Source: Ralstonia sp. A12 (lineage in GTDB: Bacteria; Pseudomonadota; Gammaproteobacteria; Burkholderiales; Burkholderiaceae). From it: a stretch of DNA of 64,000 nt. This document shows positions 35,126 to 45,277 of the stretch, in pieces (the first letter of the stretch is position 1; every line of letters begins with the position of its first letter). The notes beneath the pieces are model-generated. The model was not told the origin of the DNA and made no database searches. It saw only the letters and a list, made by a program, of their open reading frames with translations. The stretch is taken from the NCBI RefSeq assembly GCF_000801955.1, contig NZ_JSZO01000014.1, positions 124,001 through 188,000 on the forward strand. Reading direction: 5' to 3'. Made by a program: the position numbers and the translations under genes.

Positions 35126-35779
35126 TCAGAGAATGTGATGCTGCTTCATGTAGCGATGGACGATTTCGATGCGCATGCCGGCATCCATCAGTTCCATCAG
35201 CTTCTGCTTGGCCTTGAGCGGCACCGGCAGCAGTTCGCACAGTCGGTTGGCAACCCAGCTCGGGCTGTTCCAGTCGTATGGCTCGGCCATCGGCACATTG
35301 CCGTCTTCGCGCGCACCGAGCGTGGTGACAATGCGGCGCAGCGCGTTCACGCAGTCGTCGAAGAGTTCGCTCTTGCAGTCCTGCACGTCAGCACCGATCG
35401 GTTCCACCGTGCCGCGCATCAGGCCATTGGCGGTGGTTTCGAATGACAGCACCTTGAAGCGCTGCGTGCCGCGCACCTTGATCATCAGCAGGCCCAGTTG
35501 CTCCATATCGCATTCAACGATATGGGCGATGCAGCCGACGTCCACCGGCACGGTCGATGTATCTGTTGTGGCGACCTCGTTGCCGCGCTCGATCAGGCAG
35601 ACGCCAAAAGGAGTTTGGTCGCGCAGGCAGGCGCGGACCATGTCCATGTAGCGAGCTTCAAAAATGCGCAGCGGGAGCAGGCCACCGGGGAACAGCACCG
35701 TGTGCAGTGGAAACAGCGACAGCTCGGTGGGAAGCGGCGGCAGCGGTGAGAACGGCGAGAGAGCGATGTCTTCTTGCAT
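35126..35779 (-). CDS. LON substrate-binding domain protein
   Basis: A 217-residue stand-alone LON N-domain protein. The family start is evident: LSLFPLHTVLFPGGLLPLRIFEARYMDMVRACL (split across residues 22-54), followed by GVCLIERG and GCIAHIVE. There is no ATPase or protease domain. Such proteins are widespread and poorly characterised. ATG 35779 is used because 15 further upstream codons look non-coding. It lies between mutY (convergent) and rapZ. Confidence 0.88.
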   Translation of the reverse strand: MQEDIALSPFSPLPPLPTELSLFPLHTVLFPGGLLPLRIFEARYMDMVRACLRDQTPFGVCLIERGNEVATTDTSTVPVDVGCIAHIVECDMEQLGLLMIKVRGTQRFKVLSFETTANGLMRGTVEPIGADVQDCKSELFDDCVNALRRIVTTLGAREDGNVPMAEPYDWNSPSWVANRLCELLPVPLKAKQKLMELMDAGMRIEIVHRYMKQHHIL

Positions 35780-35867
35780 GAGTGGGTGGCGCGGACGGCA
35801 AGACCTTCGCATAGCGCCGCGCAAGCCGACTCCCTGAATCAGGGGGCCGGCGCGCTTGGCGCGCGAT

Positions 35868-36770
35868 TCAGCCCTCTATGGCCATTTCGCGGTGGCGAAC
35901 CAACACATTACCATGCGCGCGGAAGTACGTGGCGAGCCGCTCGGCGATATACACGGAGCGATGCTGGCCGCCCGTACAGCCGATCGCAACCGTCAGGTAA
36001 CTGCGGTTGTCGGCAATGAAACTCGGCAGCCACTTTTCGACGTACGCGCGGATGTCTTCGGCCATCGCCAGCACCATCGGCTGGCTTTGCAGGAAATCGA
36101 TGACGGGCTGGTCACGGCCGGTCAGCGGGCGCAAGTGCGTGTCGTAGTACGGGTTGGGCAACGAGCGCACGTCGAAGACGAGGTCGGCATCGGTTGGCAC
36201 GCCGTGCTTGAAGCCGAATGATTCGAACATCAGCGTGATGTCGTGCGGCTCGTCGCTGATGAATTCTTTGATGTACGCGCGCAAGGCGTTGGTGCGCAGC
36301 GTGCTGGTGTCGATGCGATGCGCCGGGTCAGCCAGCGGGCTGAGCAGTTCGCGCTCCATCTCGATGGCTTCGATGAGCGACGTGTCGGCATCTTTCGGCG
36401 CCTGCGGCGGTTCGGCATTCGCCTGTGCAGATGCAGGGCGACCGTTACGGATGGAGAGCGGGTGACGACGGCGCGTTTCTGAATAACGCTGCACCAGCGC
36501 GTTCGTGCTGGCGGTCAGGAACAGCATGCGCACGTCGTGTTCCTTGCGCAGCGTCGTGATCGTCTCGGGCACCTTGCGCAGCGACTCGCGGCTGCGGATG
36601 TCGGTGGCCACGCCCAGGTGCGTGTAGCCCTGGTCCGCCAGATAGCGCGCCAGTTCGGGAATGAACTGCGCGGGCAGGTTGTCGACGCAGTAATAGCCTG
36701 CATCTTCGAGCACGTTCAGGGCGACCGATTTCCCTGAACCCGACATACCGGTGATGAGAATGATCCGCAT
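35868..36770 (-). CDS. rapZ: RNase adapter protein RapZ
   Basis: A 300-residue P-loop protein. Walker A is GMSGSGKS (residues 8-15). The C-terminal domain has the conserved [21 protein letters not shown] and [14 protein letters not shown]. In enterics it binds small RNAs and guides RNase E to glmZ, tuning cell-wall amino sugar synthesis. About 20 extra residues (from [18 protein letters not shown]) interrupt the segment after RRRHPLS relative to the enteric protein. It sits downstream of hprK and ptsN, as in many proteobacteria, but here a psiF-like gene intervenes. Confidence 0.95.
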   Translation of the reverse strand: MRIILITGMSGSGKSVALNVLEDAGYYCVDNLPAQFIPELARYLADQGYTHLGVATDIRSRESLRKVPETITTLRKEHDVRMLFLTASTNALVQRYSETRRRHPLSIRNGRPASAQANAEPPQAPKDADTSLIEAIEMERELLSPLADPAHRIDTSTLRTNALRAYIKEFISDEPHDITLMFESFGFKHGVPTDADLVFDVRSLPNPYYDTHLRPLTGRDQPVIDFLQSQPMVLAMAEDIRAYVEKWLPSFIADNRSYLTVAIGCTGGQHRSVYIAERLATYFRAHGNVLVRHREMAIEG

Positions 36771-36818
36771 GCTGCGAGGATAGCATTCCTCTGTGGCAAA
36801 CCAGCGACCAAAGAAAAA

Positions 36819-36837
36819 GGCGACCGCTTGGGTCGCC
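36819..36837 (-). terminator. intrinsic terminator of the psiF-like gene
   Basis: GGCGACC / GGTCGCC with a 5-base loop; the minus strand continues TTTTTCTT. It lies 26 bases beyond the stop. Confidence 0.85.
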
Positions 36838-36863
36838 CTTCCGATACTGCGCTAAGCGGATGC

Positions 36864-37211
36864 TCAGCCCTTCGAGAGGCACTCTTTCTGGGCGTTCTTG
36901 AACTCGTCGCCCTTCTTGCCCTTGTTGGCCTTGGAGCAGGCTGCCATTTTTTGCTGCTGGGTCATCGGCGCGGCTGCGGCAGCCGGCTTGTCCGAAAGGC
37001 AGCCCTTCATGAATGCCTTGCGCTCGTCGCCCTTCTTGCCGGCGGCATCCATGTTGCATTGCTTCATCTTGTCTTGCTGCGAATTCTTAGCTGCCGGGGC
37101 GGCGGCTGCAGGTGCGGCAGGAGCCGCGGCAGCCGGTGCGCTGCCTTGGGCGAACGCCTGGCCAGCCAGGAACGGGAGCGCCAGGGCGCAAGCGGCAATC
37201 AGTTGTTTCAT
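36864..37211 (-). CDS. psiF: PsiF-repeat exported protein
   Basis: A 115-residue secreted protein with a signal peptide (MKQLIAACALALPFLAGQAF, cleaved after AFA) and an Ala/Pro linker. Two PsiF repeats follow, each Met-x-x-Cys...KKGDE-x-x-x...CL (about 48-73 and 86-113), with paired cysteines. The family is named from a phosphate-starvation-inducible E. coli gene; biochemical function is unknown. ATG 37211 has a good signal sequence and AAGGAG nearby (CCAAGGAGAATAC). It is flanked by rapZ and hprK and ends in its own terminator. Confidence 0.9.
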   Translation of the reverse strand: MKQLIAACALALPFLAGQAFAQGSAPAAAAPAAPAAAAPAAKNSQQDKMKQCNMDAAGKKGDERKAFMKGCLSDKPAAAAAPMTQQQKMAACSKANKGKKGDEFKNAQKECLSKG

Positions 37212-37397
37212 CGTCGTATTCTCCTTGGGTACCGTCAGAAGAGCGGGCAGATTGGGTTGCCGCGCTCGCGATGAACGCCGCCGCGTGCGTGCTCGGCGCA
37301 TTCCCTCCCACAACGGGGAGGTCGCATGTCGGGTTGACGTTTCGCAACGAAAACTAGGGTAAAACCCGTCCAATTGCGAAACTTTGTAGCGGCTTTG

Positions 37398-38372
37398 TTA
37401 AAGCAGGCGGCCCTGGGGCGAGTGCGAAGCGGCCTCGGCCTGCATGGCGGCGCGCTGGCGGTCCATGAAGTCGCGCAGCGTGTCGATGCCGCGCAGGCGC
37501 AGGATGGTGTTACGCACGGCAGCCTCGACCAGCACAGCCAAGTTGCGACCGGCTGCCACCTGAATCTTGACCATGTGGATCGGCAGACCGAGCACGTCGA
37601 GGTATTGCGAATCAAGCGGCAGGCGCTCGAACTCGCCGTCGTTGCGGCGCACGAGCTGCACGATCAGCTTGATCTTCATCTTCCGGCGCACCGCCGTCTC
37701 ACCGAAGATCGTCTTGATGTCGAGCAGGCCCAGGCCGCGCACTTCCAACAGGTTCTGCAGCAGCGGCGGGCAGCGGCCTTCAATGAAGTCAGGCCCCAGG
37801 CGCACGAAATCCACCGCGTCATCGGCAACCAGGCCGTGGCCGCGCGAGATCAACTCCAGGCCGAGTTCGCTCTTGCCCAGGCCCGAGTCGCCCATGATCA
37901 GCACGCCCATGCCGAGGATGTCGAGAAACACCCCGTGCATCGTCACTCGCGGTGCGGAGATGCGCGACAGGTACAAGCGCAGGTGATCGATCACGGCTGC
38001 CGACGAGATCGGCGAGGTGAACAGCGGCGTGGACGAGCGCGTGCAGCGCAGCTCCAGATCCGGCGGCGGATCGACGCCATCAGCTACCACCAGGAAGGGC
38101 GGCTCGAGCAGGATCAGCTCGCCCATCTGGCGCTTGCGGTTCTCTTCCGACAGACGCTGGTAGTAGGTGATCTCGGGCTTGCCGAGCACCTGAATGCGGT
38201 TCGGGTGGATGAGGTTCAAGTGCCCGACCAGGTCTGCCGCCGAGGTGGCTTCCTTGGCGAAATCCACATCGAACGCGCGGTCTGCGCCTTCCAGGCCGGC
38301 GACCCACGACAGCTTCAGATCAGCTGCGTTGTCGTCGAAGATCGATTGGGCGGTGACGCCGGTCAGTTCCAT
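37398..38372 (-). CDS. hprK: HPr kinase/phosphorylase
   Basis: A 324-residue bifunctional enzyme that phosphorylates or dephosphorylates Ser46 of HPr. Walker A is [19 protein letters not shown], followed by [13 protein letters not shown]; the signature [10 protein letters not shown] and a C-terminal helix are present. N-terminal domain (1-130) includes [20 protein letters not shown]. In proteobacteria it is normally linked, as here, to ptsN and rapZ in a PTS-nitrogen regulatory cluster. ptsH and ptsI are not in the window. Confidence 0.96.
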   Translation of the reverse strand: MELTGVTAQSIFDDNAADLKLSWVAGLEGADRAFDVDFAKEATSAADLVGHLNLIHPNRIQVLGKPEITYYQRLSEENRKRQMGELILLEPPFLVVADGVDPPPDLELRCTRSSTPLFTSPISSAAVIDHLRLYLSRISAPRVTMHGVFLDILGMGVLIMGDSGLGKSELGLELISRGHGLVADDAVDFVRLGPDFIEGRCPPLLQNLLEVRGLGLLDIKTIFGETAVRRKMKIKLIVQLVRRNDGEFERLPLDSQYLDVLGLPIHMVKIQVAAGRNLAVLVEAAVRNTILRLRGIDTLRDFMDRQRAAMQAEAASHSPQGRLL

Positions 38373-38436
38373 AGCAGGCGGGGGTGGGCGGTGCGCGTTC
38401 GCAATCGGTTGCGTTGCTACACCGATTGCACCGCGC

Positions 38437-38892
38437 TCAAGGCCGCCAGTCGGTCAGTAGCTGGTGAATCGCCTCGGGCGACGGCAGGGTGGCGAGGCCT
38501 TCGCGCATGTCGCGATCGGACAGCAGCTGGGCAATTTCGGAGAGGATCTCAAGATGCTGCTGGGTGGCCTGTTCCGGCACCAGCAAGAAGATCAGCAGCG
38601 AGACAGGCTTGCCGTCGGGCGACTCGAACGGCACCGGCTCGGCCAGGCGCATGAACGCTGCCAGAGGCTGCTTGAGCCCTTTGATACGGCCGTGCGGGAT
38701 GGCCACGCCGGCACCCAGCCCCGTCGAGCCGAGCGATTCGCGCGCGAACAGGTTGTCAGTGACGACCGAGCGTGCGACGCCGTGGTTGTTCTCGAACAGC
38801 AGACCGGCCTGTTCAAAGACCCGCTTTTTGCTGGTTACGCTGACGTCGAGGGCAATGTTCCCGGGCGGCAGCAGTTTGGCCAAGCGATTCAT
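38437..38892 (-). CDS. ptsN: nitrogen-PTS EIIA component (EIIA-Ntr)
   Basis: A 151-residue phosphocarrier. The phosphorylated histidine is His67 in [11 protein letters not shown]. The fold is intact with [28 protein letters not shown]. It modulates potassium transport, nitrogen and stress functions by protein contacts. ATG 38892 is preferred to one two codons upstream. It is followed by hprK after 64 bases. A TATAAT on the minus strand at 38952-38957 gives it a likely own promoter, separate from hpf and rpoN upstream. Confidence 0.95.
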   Translation of the reverse strand: MNRLAKLLPPGNIALDVSVTSKKRVFEQAGLLFENNHGVARSVVTDNLFARESLGSTGLGAGVAIPHGRIKGLKQPLAAFMRLAEPVPFESPDGKPVSLLIFLLVPEQATQQHLEILSEIAQLLSDRDMREGLATLPSPEAIHQLLTDWRP

Positions 38893-39239
38893 GTGCAATG
38901 CGTGAAATGAGCGGCGTCCTTCTGCACCAAAATGGCGCGGACAATCGAGTCATTATAGACCACGTGCCGCGCGGCTTTGTGCGACGCACCAGCGGTGTGC
39001 CGCGTAGGGCAGAAGGCGAATCCCCCAAAGGCTGCGATTCAGTCGGTGCCGGCAAATTGCGCCTGCGCATCGACCCTGTTGTTGCCAGCATGGCGGCAAA
39101 ACCCACGCCACGCCCAGCATTCATACTTTCGTCAGATTTTAGCCCGACTTAATTCGGATGCAATCGGATTCGTCAGGAATGCACCACGACATAAAAAAAC
39201 CGCGCCATCTGAGGGCGCGGTTTTTTGCGGTGCGGGTTG
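38893..39239. other. ptsN/hpf intergenic region, no gene
   Basis: This 347-base stretch holds the hpf terminator (39194-39226) and, on the minus strand, a TATAAT (38952-38957) about 60 bases before ptsN, which suggests an independent ptsN-hprK promoter; its -35 is unclear. I see no coding frame with a ribosome site and no other structure. Confidence 0.55.
39194..39226 (-). terminator. intrinsic terminator of hpf
   Basis: A long stem, AAAAAACCGCGC / GCGCGGTTTTTT, around a short loop, with T-rich sequence on the minus strand. It lies 13 bases after the hpf stop and ends the rpoN-hpf unit. Confidence 0.93.
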
Positions 39240-39593
39240 CTATTGCTGCATCTGCACGGCTTGGAAGGCCTGGTGCTTCACGCTGTCGCGATCGTGTCCT
39301 TGCACACGATCCTTGTACTTGATGACCTGCCTGTCCAGCTTGTCGACCAAGAGGTCGATGGCCGCATAAAGATCTTCATGGTGTGACTCGACGAAGACGT
39401 CCTTACCCTTGAGGTGCAGGTTGATTTCCGCGTACTGGCGACGACTCTTCTCCTTGTGATTATCGACCGATAGCAGCACGCTGACGCCAATGACCTGATC
39501 GAAGTGCCTGATCACACGCTCCAGTTTCGTTTCCACGTATTCACGCAACGGCGGCGTGATGTCCAGGTGGTGTCCACTGAGTTTGAAGTTCAT
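39240..39593 (-). CDS. hpf: ribosome hibernation promoting factor
   Basis: A 117-residue HPF/YfiA-family protein that binds the 30S subunit and inactivates ribosomes in stationary phase. Sequence starts [20 protein letters not shown] and contains the basic [20 protein letters not shown] and [17 protein letters not shown]. It lacks the long C-terminal dimerisation domain, so it is the short form. Position directly after rpoN (51 bases) is conserved in proteobacteria. ATG 39593 follows GAAGGAGAA. Confidence 0.96.
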   Translation of the reverse strand: MNFKLSGHHLDITPPLREYVETKLERVIRHFDQVIGVSVLLSVDNHKEKSRRQYAEINLHLKGKDVFVESHHEDLYAAIDLLVDKLDRQVIKYKDRVQGHDRDSVKHQAFQAVQMQQ

Positions 39594-39644
39594 AGCGGTT
39601 CTCCTTCTCACGGATGGGCCGCACCGGAATTGCCCGCGATGCGG

Positions 39645-41144
39645 CTATAAAGACTTGCGCAGATTCACTGCAGGGATCTTGAGGGCTTCGCGGTATTTGG
39701 CCACCGTCCGACGGGCCACCACGAATCCTTGTTCACCTAACAGCTCGGCAATTCTGCTATCGGACAGAGGATTCTTCGGGTCTTCGGCTCCTACAAGTTG
39801 CTTGATGAGCGCGCGTATCGCAGTGGATGACGCGGCCCCGCCGGTTTCCGTCGATACATGGCTGCCGAAGAAGTACTTCAGCTCAAACGTCCCCATGGGG
39901 GTCGCCATGTACTTGTTTGTCGTCACACGGGAGATCGTGGACTCGTGTAGGCCCAGCGTATCAGCTATTTCCCGCAAAACCAAGGGGCGCATGGCGATTT
40001 CGCCGTGCGTGAAAAAGCTCTTTTGACGTTCGACAATTGCTTGCGAGACTCGCAGGATCGTGTCGAAGCGCTGCTGAATATTCTTGATCAGCCAACGAGC
40101 TTCCTGCAGCTTCTGCTGCAGATTGGCGGCACCGGTTTCGCCACGACTGCCGCGCAGGATTTGCGCGTACATGTCGTTGATGCGCAGGCGCGGCATGACA
40201 TCCGGATTCAGTTGTGCGACCCAGCCCGCGGCGGTCTTGCGAACGACAACGTCAGGCACCACGAAGTCGGCTTCGGCGCGGCCGAAGGCGTGGCCGGGGA
40301 ACGGCGCCAACGAACGAATCAGTTCATGCGCGGCCTTCAGTGGAGGTTCGTCGACGGACAGCGCCTTCTTCAGCCGCGTGTAGTCGCGCGCGGCGAGCAG
40401 TTCGAGATGCTGATTGACGATGATGAGCGCAAGCGCCTTCGCTGGCGAATCGAGCCGATGCAACTGCAGCGACAGGCATTCGGCTGCCGAGCGCGCGCCG
40501 ATGCCCGGCGGATCGAAACTCTGCAGCATGCGCAGCGCGGCTTGCAGCTCATCGAGTTCGACTTCGAGTTCTGCGGGCAGGTCGGTGAGGATCTCGTCGA
40601 GCGAGGCGGACAGATAGCCCTCATCGTCGAGCGATTCGATCAGGAAGATGACGAGGCCCTTGTCGCGCATCGACAGCTTGAGTGGCGCGAGCTGTTCCAT
40701 GAGGAATTCGCGCAGGCTTTGCTCGGCCTCGCGCAACTGCAGCGGGGCGCGATCGTCTTCGTCCGATTGCGGTTTGCGAGCGAAGTCGTCGAGGCTCCAG
40801 TCGGAGCGATCGGAGCCGTAATCGCTGTCGAAGTCGGCGCCGTTCTCGTAGCTGTTGTCAGGGGCGTCGCTGCTGTCTGCGCCGTTGGGTGAGGGCGGTG
40901 GCGATTCGGTGGGCAGCGGCGTGGCGTTGTTGTTCTGCAGCGCGTTGACGGAGCCATCCGCTCCGATACGCGCGGAGGTGTCGAGCCACTCGTTTTCTCG
41001 CTCCAGTAGCGGGTTCTCGGTCAGTGCCTGTTCAACTTCCTGCTGCAGTTCGATGGTCGATAACTGCAGCAGCCGGATGGACTGCTGCAGCTGCGGCGTG
41101 AGCGCAAGATGCTGAGAGAGGCGGAGCTGGAGCGACTGTTTCAT
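39645..41144 (-). CDS. rpoN: RNA polymerase sigma-54 factor
   Basis: A 499-residue sigma-54. Region I is Gln/Leu-rich ([20 protein letters not shown]), region II is acidic (about 65-125, many Asp/Ser). The core-binding region III follows. The DNA-binding domain ends with the RpoN box [10 protein letters not shown] near residue 480, and [17 protein letters not shown] is the helix-turn-helix. It needs NTP-driven activators such as NtrC. It would transcribe the sigma-54 promoter found at 12954-12970. It is downstream of lptB, as in most proteobacteria. Confidence 0.97.
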   Translation of the reverse strand: MKQSLQLRLSQHLALTPQLQQSIRLLQLSTIELQQEVEQALTENPLLERENEWLDTSARIGADGSVNALQNNNATPLPTESPPPSPNGADSSDAPDNSYENGADFDSDYGSDRSDWSLDDFARKPQSDEDDRAPLQLREAEQSLREFLMEQLAPLKLSMRDKGLVIFLIESLDDEGYLSASLDEILTDLPAELEVELDELQAALRMLQSFDPPGIGARSAAECLSLQLHRLDSPAKALALIIVNQHLELLAARDYTRLKKALSVDEPPLKAAHELIRSLAPFPGHAFGRAEADFVVPDVVVRKTAAGWVAQLNPDVMPRLRINDMYAQILRGSRGETGAANLQQKLQEARWLIKNIQQRFDTILRVSQAIVERQKSFFTHGEIAMRPLVLREIADTLGLHESTISRVTTNKYMATPMGTFELKYFFGSHVSTETGGAASSTAIRALIKQLVGAEDPKNPLSDSRIAELLGEQGFVVARRTVAKYREALKIPAVNLRKSL

Positions 41145-41251
41145 GCGGGCTATTCTATGCCCAACAGTCAGTCGATGGAACGGATTTTGCTTTATGGTGC
41201 GCCTTTGCCACGTCCTTAAGACGTAAGGGTGGCCACACCCAGACGCGTGAC

Positions 41252-42040
41252 TTACATCCGGAAGTTATCGCCCAGATAGACCTTGCGCACATCCTCGTTT
41301 TCGATGATCTGCGCGGGGCTTCCGGCGGCAAGCACCGAGCCTTCGCTGATGATGTAGGCGTGATCGCAGATGCCAAGCGTTTCGCGCACGTTGTGATCGG
41401 TGATCAGCACGCCGATATTGCGGTCTTTCAGGAAGCTGACGATGCGCTGGATTTCACCCACGGCGATCGGGTCCACGCCGGCAAACGGTTCATCGAGCAG
41501 GATGAAGCGCGGCGACGAGGCCAGTGCCCGGGCAATTTCCACGCGGCGGCGCTCACCGCCCGAAAGCGACAGCGCGGGGTTGTCGCGCAGGTGGGCGATT
41601 TGCAGATCGTCGAGCAGGCCGTCGAGGCGACGGTTGACTTCGTCCTGCGTGAGCTTCTTGCCATCCTGTTCCTGCAGCTCAAGCACGGCGCGGATGTTCT
41701 CCTGCACGTTGAGCTTGCGGAACACCGAGGCTTCCTGCGGCAGATACGACAGGCCCATGCGCGCGCGCTGGTGGATCGGCAGACGGCTGATGTGCTCGCC
41801 GTCGAGCACGATGTCGCCGGCGTCCAGTGCGACCAGGCCTACGATCATGTAGAACGACGTGGTTTTGCCCGCGCCGTTCGGGCCAAGCAGGCCGACCACT
41901 TCGCCGCTCTTCACGTCGAGCGACACGTCCTTGACCACCGTGCGTGTGCCGTAGCGCTTTTTCAGATGGCGTACGACCAGCGTGCTAGAGGTCGTGGCCT
42001 GCGGCGCGACGGTTTTGGGGGCGAGGGTAGTTGCGGACAT
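41252..42040 (-). CDS. lptB: LPS export ABC transporter ATPase LptB
   Basis: A 262-residue ABC ATPase powering LPS extraction from the inner membrane with LptF/G. Walker A is [14 protein letters not shown], signature [15 protein letters not shown], Walker [15 protein letters not shown]. The N-terminal 20 residues ([20 protein letters not shown]) are an extension absent from E. coli LptB. ATG 42040 is used as the first methionine that leaves the upstream lptA stop free. It lies 28 bases after lptA. Confidence 0.96.
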   Translation of the reverse strand: MSATTLAPKTVAPQATTSSTLVVRHLKKRYGTRTVVKDVSLDVKSGEVVGLLGPNGAGKTTSFYMIVGLVALDAGDIVLDGEHISRLPIHQRARMGLSYLPQEASVFRKLNVQENIRAVLELQEQDGKKLTQDEVNRRLDGLLDDLQIAHLRDNPALSLSGGERRRVEIARALASSPRFILLDEPFAGVDPIAVGEIQRIVSFLKDRNIGVLITDHNVRETLGICDHAYIISEGSVLAAGSPAQIIENEDVRKVYLGDNFRM

Positions 42041-42068
42041 AGGCGAAACAGAAAGCGAGCGGAACGGA

Positions 42069-42650
42069 TCAGGGCTTGGCAGCAGGGGCAGGCGTGCCCG
42101 GCGTGCCGGTACGCGGTGCGAGAACGGCGCGCACGCGGCCCGACGGGTTGGCGGCGGTCGTGTTCTCCGGACCGCCGGAGGCCGTGTAGAACTCCTTCTG
42201 GCCGTCGTACGTGATGACGGCGCCGCGGATCTCGTCGAGCTGCGTGGCACCCTGCAGGCGCTCCATGCGCGCGCGCGTGATCAGCTTGGAAATCTCTTGC
42301 TTGCCGTCGTACTCGATGCGCTCGCCCCAACCCTGGATGTATTCGTCGACGTTGTCGCGCTTCTGGCGGATGAAGGCCAGGTTGCCGGGCTTGGAGGTGG
42401 CGATGGCGTAGTTGTAGCCCTCCGGGTCGGTGCGCAGATCGGCCTCGTCGGAGCGCAGCACCATGGTGCCCTTGGTCAGCACGACGTTGCCGGTCAGGTG
42501 GTAGACCTGCTTCAGATCGTCGTAGCTGGCGTTGTCGGCTTCGAGCACCAGCGGCTTGTCGCGGTCGGCGCGCTCGGCATGCGCGGGCAGGGCCGGGAGC
42601 AGCAGCGCAGCAGCGATGGCAAGGCCGGCGGCACGGAGAGAGTCGGTCAT
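42069..42650 (-). CDS. lptA: LPS transport periplasmic protein LptA
   Basis: A 193-residue periplasmic bridge protein. Signal peptide ends PAHAE (about residue 26). The beta-jellyroll repeats start [20 protein letters not shown] and include [19 protein letters not shown] and [16 protein letters not shown]. The C-terminal Pro/Ala tail is disordered. It works between LptC and LptD and is encoded between lptC and lptB. Confidence 0.95.
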   Translation of the reverse strand: MTDSLRAAGLAIAAALLLPALPAHAERADRDKPLVLEADNASYDDLKQVYHLTGNVVLTKGTMVLRSDEADLRTDPEGYNYAIATSKPGNLAFIRQKRDNVDEYIQGWGERIEYDGKQEISKLITRARMERLQGATQLDEIRGAVITYDGQKEFYTASGGPENTTAANPSGRVRAVLAPRTGTPGTPAPAAKP

Positions 42651-42713
42651 GGAGATCAATTCAGACAGAGAAGAGCGCGATCGATGGGCGTGGTCAGGTG
42701 TCGGAGGCGAAGT

Positions 42714-43346
42714 TTACTGCTTCGGCGCTCCCAGCCCTTCGATTCGGCCGCGCACATTGCCGAGCAATTGTACTTGGCGCGTCACGTTGTTGAAGGTGAG
42801 GCTGTTGGCGTTCATGATCGACGGCCCGCGGTGCAGTTCGACCGGCTTGTCGGTGCGCACGACGTCGTCGTTGAGCAGCACTTGGAAGTAGGTCGAATCG
42901 GCGGTCATCAGCGGGTCCTGATGCGGATCAGGGCCTTGCGCGCGGACAACCTTGGCATTGTTGTACAGATCGATGATGGTGCCTTCGCCGTTCATCTTTC
43001 CGAGGTCGGCGCGGGCGGTCACCTGCGGGCGATCAGGCGCGTATACGCGCAGCGCCGGGAAGGTGACGTCGTAGGTCAGGTCATCCTCGTAGTGGTTCAT
43101 GTGGACGCCGGTAAAGCGGTATTTGGTGACGCCTTTTTCGTCCAGCGCGGTGGCTGAGACACCGTCCATCATGTAGTCGGCCACGTGGCGCTTGGGTTGG
43201 TTGGCGGTCTCGTCGGTTTGCGGTGTGTTGACCTGCACCAGCAGGAACGTCACACCGCAGACGATCGCCATCAGCAGGATCGGCAGCCCGCGCAGCATGA
43301 TTTGCAGCACGGTGGAGACGAGGCGTTGGGAGCGTTCGCTGGCCAT
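42714..43346 (-). CDS. lptC: LPS export protein LptC
   Basis: A 210-residue inner-membrane-anchored protein with one N-terminal transmembrane helix (about 17-38: LPILLMAIVCGVTFLLVQV). The periplasmic jellyroll contains ADYMMDGVSATALDEKG and PRQ-type strands. It accepts LPS from LptB2FG and passes it to LptA. It follows kdsC by four bases and precedes lptA by 63. Sequence conservation is modest, as usual for LptC, so the call rests partly on operon context. Confidence 0.93.
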   Translation of the reverse strand: MASERSQRLVSTVLQIMLRGLPILLMAIVCGVTFLLVQVNTPQTDETANQPKRHVADYMMDGVSATALDEKGVTKYRFTGVHMNHYEDDLTYDVTFPALRVYAPDRPQVTARADLGKMNGEGTIIDLYNNAKVVRAQGPDPHQDPLMTADSTYFQVLLNDDVVRTDKPVELHRGPSIMNANSLTFNNVTRQVQLLGNVRGRIEGLGAPKQ

Positions 43347-43350
43347 GGGG

Positions 43351-43938
43351 TCAGAAAGTTTGCGGAGCCTGCAGCAGTTGTGCGAGCAGGTTGTCGTAGG
43401 CGCCCTGGGCCTTGAGGATCAGGTCGGCCACTTCGCGCACGGCGCCGCGGCCGCCCGTCGCCTGGGCGACATAGTGGGCACGGTTGCGCAGTTCAGCGTG
43501 GGCCTGGGCGGGGCAGGCGGCAAAGCCCACCAGCGTCATCACCGGCAGGTCGGGCCAGTCGTCGCCCATGTAGCCGGCATCGGCCGGTTGTAGTTCGGTA
43601 GCGGCCAACAGGCGGGCAAACGCCTCGCGCTTGTCGGTGATGCCTTGGTACAGATGTTCGATGCCAAGTTCCCCGGCGCGCCAGGCGACGATTTCGGATT
43701 GCCGGCCGGTGATGATGGCCGACGTGATGCCGGCCTGGGCCAGCAGCTTGATGCCGTGGCCGTCGAGCGTGTCAAAGGCTTTGCTGATCTCGCCCTCGGG
43801 GCCAACCAGCAGGCGGCCGTCGGTCAGCACGCCATCCACGTCGAACACCATCAGGCGCACGCGGGCGGCGCGTTCCATTGCCTGCGGAAAGCGTGCGTCG
43901 ATGTTGCTGTGGACGGGAGATTCTGCCGGGGCGGACAT
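43351..43938 (-). CDS. kdsC: 3-deoxy-D-manno-octulosonate 8-phosphate phosphatase
   Basis: A 195-residue HAD-superfamily C0 phosphatase producing Kdo. The nucleophile motif is MVFDVDGVLTDGRL (about residues 31-44); motif II is SAIITGRQS; motif IV is YMGDDWPDLPVM. It lacks a cap domain, as expected for a tetrameric KdsC. It overlaps functionally with kdsD, whose stop is ten bases upstream, completing ribulose-5-P to Kdo steps together with enzymes elsewhere. Confidence 0.96.
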   Translation of the reverse strand: MSAPAESPVHSNIDARFPQAMERAARVRLMVFDVDGVLTDGRLLVGPEGEISKAFDTLDGHGIKLLAQAGITSAIITGRQSEIVAWRAGELGIEHLYQGITDKREAFARLLAATELQPADAGYMGDDWPDLPVMTLVGFAACPAQAHAELRNRAHYVAQATGGRGAVREVADLILKAQGAYDNLLAQLLQAPQTF

Positions 43939-43948
43939 CAGCGGAATG

Positions 43949-44932
43949 TCAGATGACCTTGGCGCGCGTCAGGTCGTGGATGTGCAGCGCGCCCGCCAGC
44001 ATGCCGGCGGCATCGACCACCAGCAGTTGGTTGATGCGGTGCGTTTCCATGACCTCGACGGCCTCGACCGCGAGCTGATCCGGGCCGATCGAGCGCGGGT
44101 TGCGATGCATGACTTCATGCATTGGCACGGTGCGCCAGTCGCGCGGCGTTTCTAGCAGGCGGCGCAGGTCGCCATCGGTGAAGACGCCCACGGCACGGCC
44201 ATCGGCGTCGACCACGGCGGTCATTGCCATGCCCTTGCGGGTGATTTCCATCAGCGCCTGCGACAGCGGCGTGTCTTCCAGCACGCGCGGCACGGCGTCC
44301 CCTGCGCGCATGACGTCACGTACGTGCGTGAGCAGCTTGCGGCCGAGCGACCCGCCCGGGTGCGAGCGGGCGAAATCTTCGGCGCCAAAGCCACGTGCAT
44401 CGAGCACGGCCACGGCCAGCGCATCGCCCAGTGCGATCTGGGCGGTGGTGCTGGCGGTGGGGGCCAGGTTCAGGGGGCAGGCTTCGACGTCGACGTGTGA
44501 ATTCAGCACGACATCCGCATGCTTGCCGAGGGAGGACTCCGGGTTGCCCGTCACGGCGATCAGCTTGGCGCCCAGCCGCTTGACGAGCGGCAGGATGGCG
44601 TTCAGCTCCGACACCTCGCCGGAATTGGAAAAGCCGATGAAGACGTCGTCACGCGTGACCATGCCCAGATCGCCATGGCTGGCTTCGGCCGGGTGCACGA
44701 AAAAGGCCGGCGTGCCGGTCGAGGCCAGCGTGGCCGCGATCTTGCGCGCAATGTGACCCGATTTGCCCATGCCCGAGACGACCACGCGTCCCGTGCAACC
44801 GAGCACCATCTCGACCGCGCGCGCAAAGTCGGCGGACACCTGGGATTTGAGGCCGAGCACGGCTTGCGCTTCGATGTCGAAGGTTTGCTGCGCCAGCGCA
44901 AGCGCTCGATCCGGATTGAAATTCGCTATCAT
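43949..44932 (-). CDS. kdsD: D-arabinose 5-phosphate isomerase
   Basis: A 327-residue enzyme converting ribulose 5-phosphate to arabinose 5-phosphate, the first committed Kdo precursor. A SIS domain occupies about 40-180 (VVSGMGKSGHIARKIAATLASTG split across 53-75; GFSNSGEVSELN), followed by two CBS domains (about 205-327). ATG 44932 is chosen; 46 upstream codons of open frame look non-coding. It is the first gene of the kdsD-kdsC-lptC-lptA-lptB-rpoN-hpf series. Confidence 0.96.
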   Translation of the reverse strand: MIANFNPDRALALAQQTFDIEAQAVLGLKSQVSADFARAVEMVLGCTGRVVVSGMGKSGHIARKIAATLASTGTPAFFVHPAEASHGDLGMVTRDDVFIGFSNSGEVSELNAILPLVKRLGAKLIAVTGNPESSLGKHADVVLNSHVDVEACPLNLAPTASTTAQIALGDALAVAVLDARGFGAEDFARSHPGGSLGRKLLTHVRDVMRAGDAVPRVLEDTPLSQALMEITRKGMAMTAVVDADGRAVGVFTDGDLRRLLETPRDWRTVPMHEVMHRNPRSIGPDQLAVEAVEVMETHRINQLLVVDAAGMLAGALHIHDLTRAKVI

Positions 44933-45277
44933 GGCGGCGAAGTATAACAACGATTGACACTGGTCCCGGCCGCTTGCCGCGCGCTTTGGCACGTATCGGG
45001 GCTTGGCTTGCGGGGAGTCGCGGAGCGTACGGGCGCTTCGTTTTGCTGCGCCGCGGCAATTCTCTTTCAAACCACTTTCCTTCCCGTCGCCACGCCGTCA
45101 TTTTTTGCTCTGCGGCGTCCCGCGTATCGCGTTCTTCGTTTATACCCTGGCATCGGTCTTGCAACGCGCTGCGTGCTGTCTGCGGCATGTTTGCCACGTG
45201 CACCGTCCTGATGCGCGGGTACTGTCCGCCCTGTCCAACCTCTTTCGCTTGGCCTAGTGCTGGGCCCCTTGCGCTGC
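44933..45277. other. divergent promoter region kdsD / antiporter, no gene
   Basis: A 345-base gap between two divergent genes. On the minus strand TATACT at 44941-44946 could be a -10 for kdsD but leaves almost no leader, so it is doubtful. On the plus strand TTGACA occurs at 44954-44959 without a good -10. I see no convincing coding frame, hairpin or repeat here. Confidence 0.4.

Noticed and set aside
35832-35865. GC-rich inverted repeats (CCCTGAATCAGGG and GCGCGC-TTG-GCGCGC) beyond the rapZ stop
   Set aside because: They could form small hairpins but have no T tract, so I do not call a terminator.
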